This document shows positions 5,316-5,961 of a DNA stretch of 5,961 nucleotides, one piece after another. A model generated the notes under the pieces. It searched no databases, was not told where the DNA came from, and was given only the letters and a program-made list of their open reading frames with translations. The DNA comes from an uncultured Woeseiaceae bacterium (GTDB taxonomy: Bacteria; Pseudomonadota; Gammaproteobacteria; Woeseiales; Woeseiaceae), in the NCBI GenBank assembly GCA_947259435.1, contig CAMYMP010000051.1, positions 1-5,961 of the forward strand. Direction: 5' to 3'. Every line of letters begins with the position of its first letter. The stretch's first letter is position 1. Position numbers and translations under genes: made by a program.

Positions 5316-5961
5316 ATGATCTCTCGTGTTGTATTGACCCTTGGATTAGTACTGGTTGCGATCGCGTTGGTCTCGGTTTTGGAATCGAAATCTGATACTA
5401 GTTCGTCATCGCCGCAACTTGCTCCAGACTCTCATGCCGAGACGACGCCAAGTCTTGCGGTCATTCAACCGGAGCTTCGCGGCGAACGGGAGGCGCCTAT
5501 TGGTAGCAGAGTAGAGAGTCCTGAGCCTAAGGACCTTGCCGGTAGCATTGAAAAAAGTAGAGAACAAGGCTCGACTCTTGGGGGCGTGGTTGAATCCAGG
5601 GCATTGCACGGCGAGTCAATCAGCGGAGACTTAGTCGTCAAGGCTGGTCCAGACGGTGAACGATTCTATGAGCTTGTAGACGAGTTTCTAGATCTGGCGA
5701 ATCCGTATGGACTCGCTCAACGACAAAAATACAGGCAGTTTTTCTTACAAAGACCCGAACTTGTTGACGAGACTATTTCGCTGGAATTGCTGGAGTGTGG
5801 CGCGACCCTATGCGTTGCCGAGCTTCGTTCCCTGGAAGGTGGTGAGCTCCGGAGTTTCATGGATGAGAAAACTGCCTGGGAAGCGTTTGATTCAAGAGTT
5901 AGAGTCGTGTTTCCTTCTAGCGAAGACATTACGGCAAGAGTGATGTTTTCTCATGACCCCA
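5316..5961 (+). CDS. Exported or membrane-anchored protein of unknown function (3' end outside window)
   Basis: The frame is open from the ATG at 5316 to the window end, giving 215 residues without a stop; the C-terminus is missing. Residues 5-21 form one hydrophobic segment after a basic R4, without a clear cleavage site, so it is a signal anchor or uncleaved signal with the rest in the periplasm. Residues 24-105 are a polar, Ser/Pro/Glu-rich linker. The folded part seems to start near 107 and holds LECGATLCVAEL (159-170) with a C161-x4-C166 pair, which resembles the CRxxxCR-type motif common in uncharacterised proteobacterial envelope proteins; I recall this pattern but cannot verify it. 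GGAG (5302-5305) lies 10 nt before the start. GC is about 51% over 5341-5940 (309 of 600 by hand), and codons such as AGA, CTA, TTA and AGT recur, unlike the housekeeping genes. This suggests recent acquisition or weak selection. Confidence 0.8.
   Translation, partial: MISRVVLTLGLVLVAIALVSVLESKSDTSSSSPQLAPDSHAETTPSLAVIQPELRGEREAPIGSRVESPEPKDLAGSIEKSREQGSTLGGVVESRALHGESISGDLVVKAGPDGERFYELVDEFLDLANPYGLAQRQKYRQFFLQRPELVDETISLELLECGATLCVAELRSLEGGELRSFMDEKTAWEAFDSRVRVVFPSSEDITARVMFSHDP

Noticed and set aside
5707..5943. A 78-codon open frame on the plus strand
   Set aside because: It lies in another frame inside the longer gene that starts at 5316 and has no ribosome binding site or recognisable content.

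Overview
The window looks like chromosomal DNA from a gammaproteobacterium. AroB and HemE are close in sequence and length to their Escherichia coli counterparts, and the layout (tightly packed, all on the + strand, GC-rich) fits an environmental, non-enteric lineage; a Woeseia/Steroidobacter/Chromatiales-like organism is a guess. No genus can be fixed from sequence alone.

Positions 1-105 hold a long imperfect inverted repeat just before aroB. Positions 106-4153 are four housekeeping genes in two overlapping pairs: aroB (3-dehydroquinate synthase, shikimate pathway) with an HD-domain dGTPase-like gene (stop/start overlap TGATG), then pyrF (OMP decarboxylase, pyrimidine synthesis) with hemE (uroporphyrinogen decarboxylase, heme synthesis; ATGA overlap). 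A candidate extended -10 promoter and a GC-rich leader hairpin sit between the pairs.

Positions 4154-5315 are of a different character. A c-di-GMP-I (GEMM-I) riboswitch at 4402-4507 lies directly behind a good sigma70-type promoter and directly ahead of a small secreted protein of unknown function (4528-5091), which is followed by a perfect 9-bp terminator-like hairpin. This promoter-riboswitch-gene-terminator unit is bracketed by two related intergenic repeats (4284-4350 and 5228-5285) that share an identical 17-bp core. It is the most interesting part of the window: a single-gene c-di-GMP-responsive unit that probably sets the level of an exported protein.

Positions 5316-5961 begin another exported or membrane-anchored protein of unknown function, cut off by the window end. 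It has a low-complexity linker, a C-x4-C motif and a clearly lower GC content than the housekeeping genes (about 51% against about 64% in a part of hemE, both counted by hand).

No tRNA, rRNA, CRISPR array, transposase or phage gene was seen.
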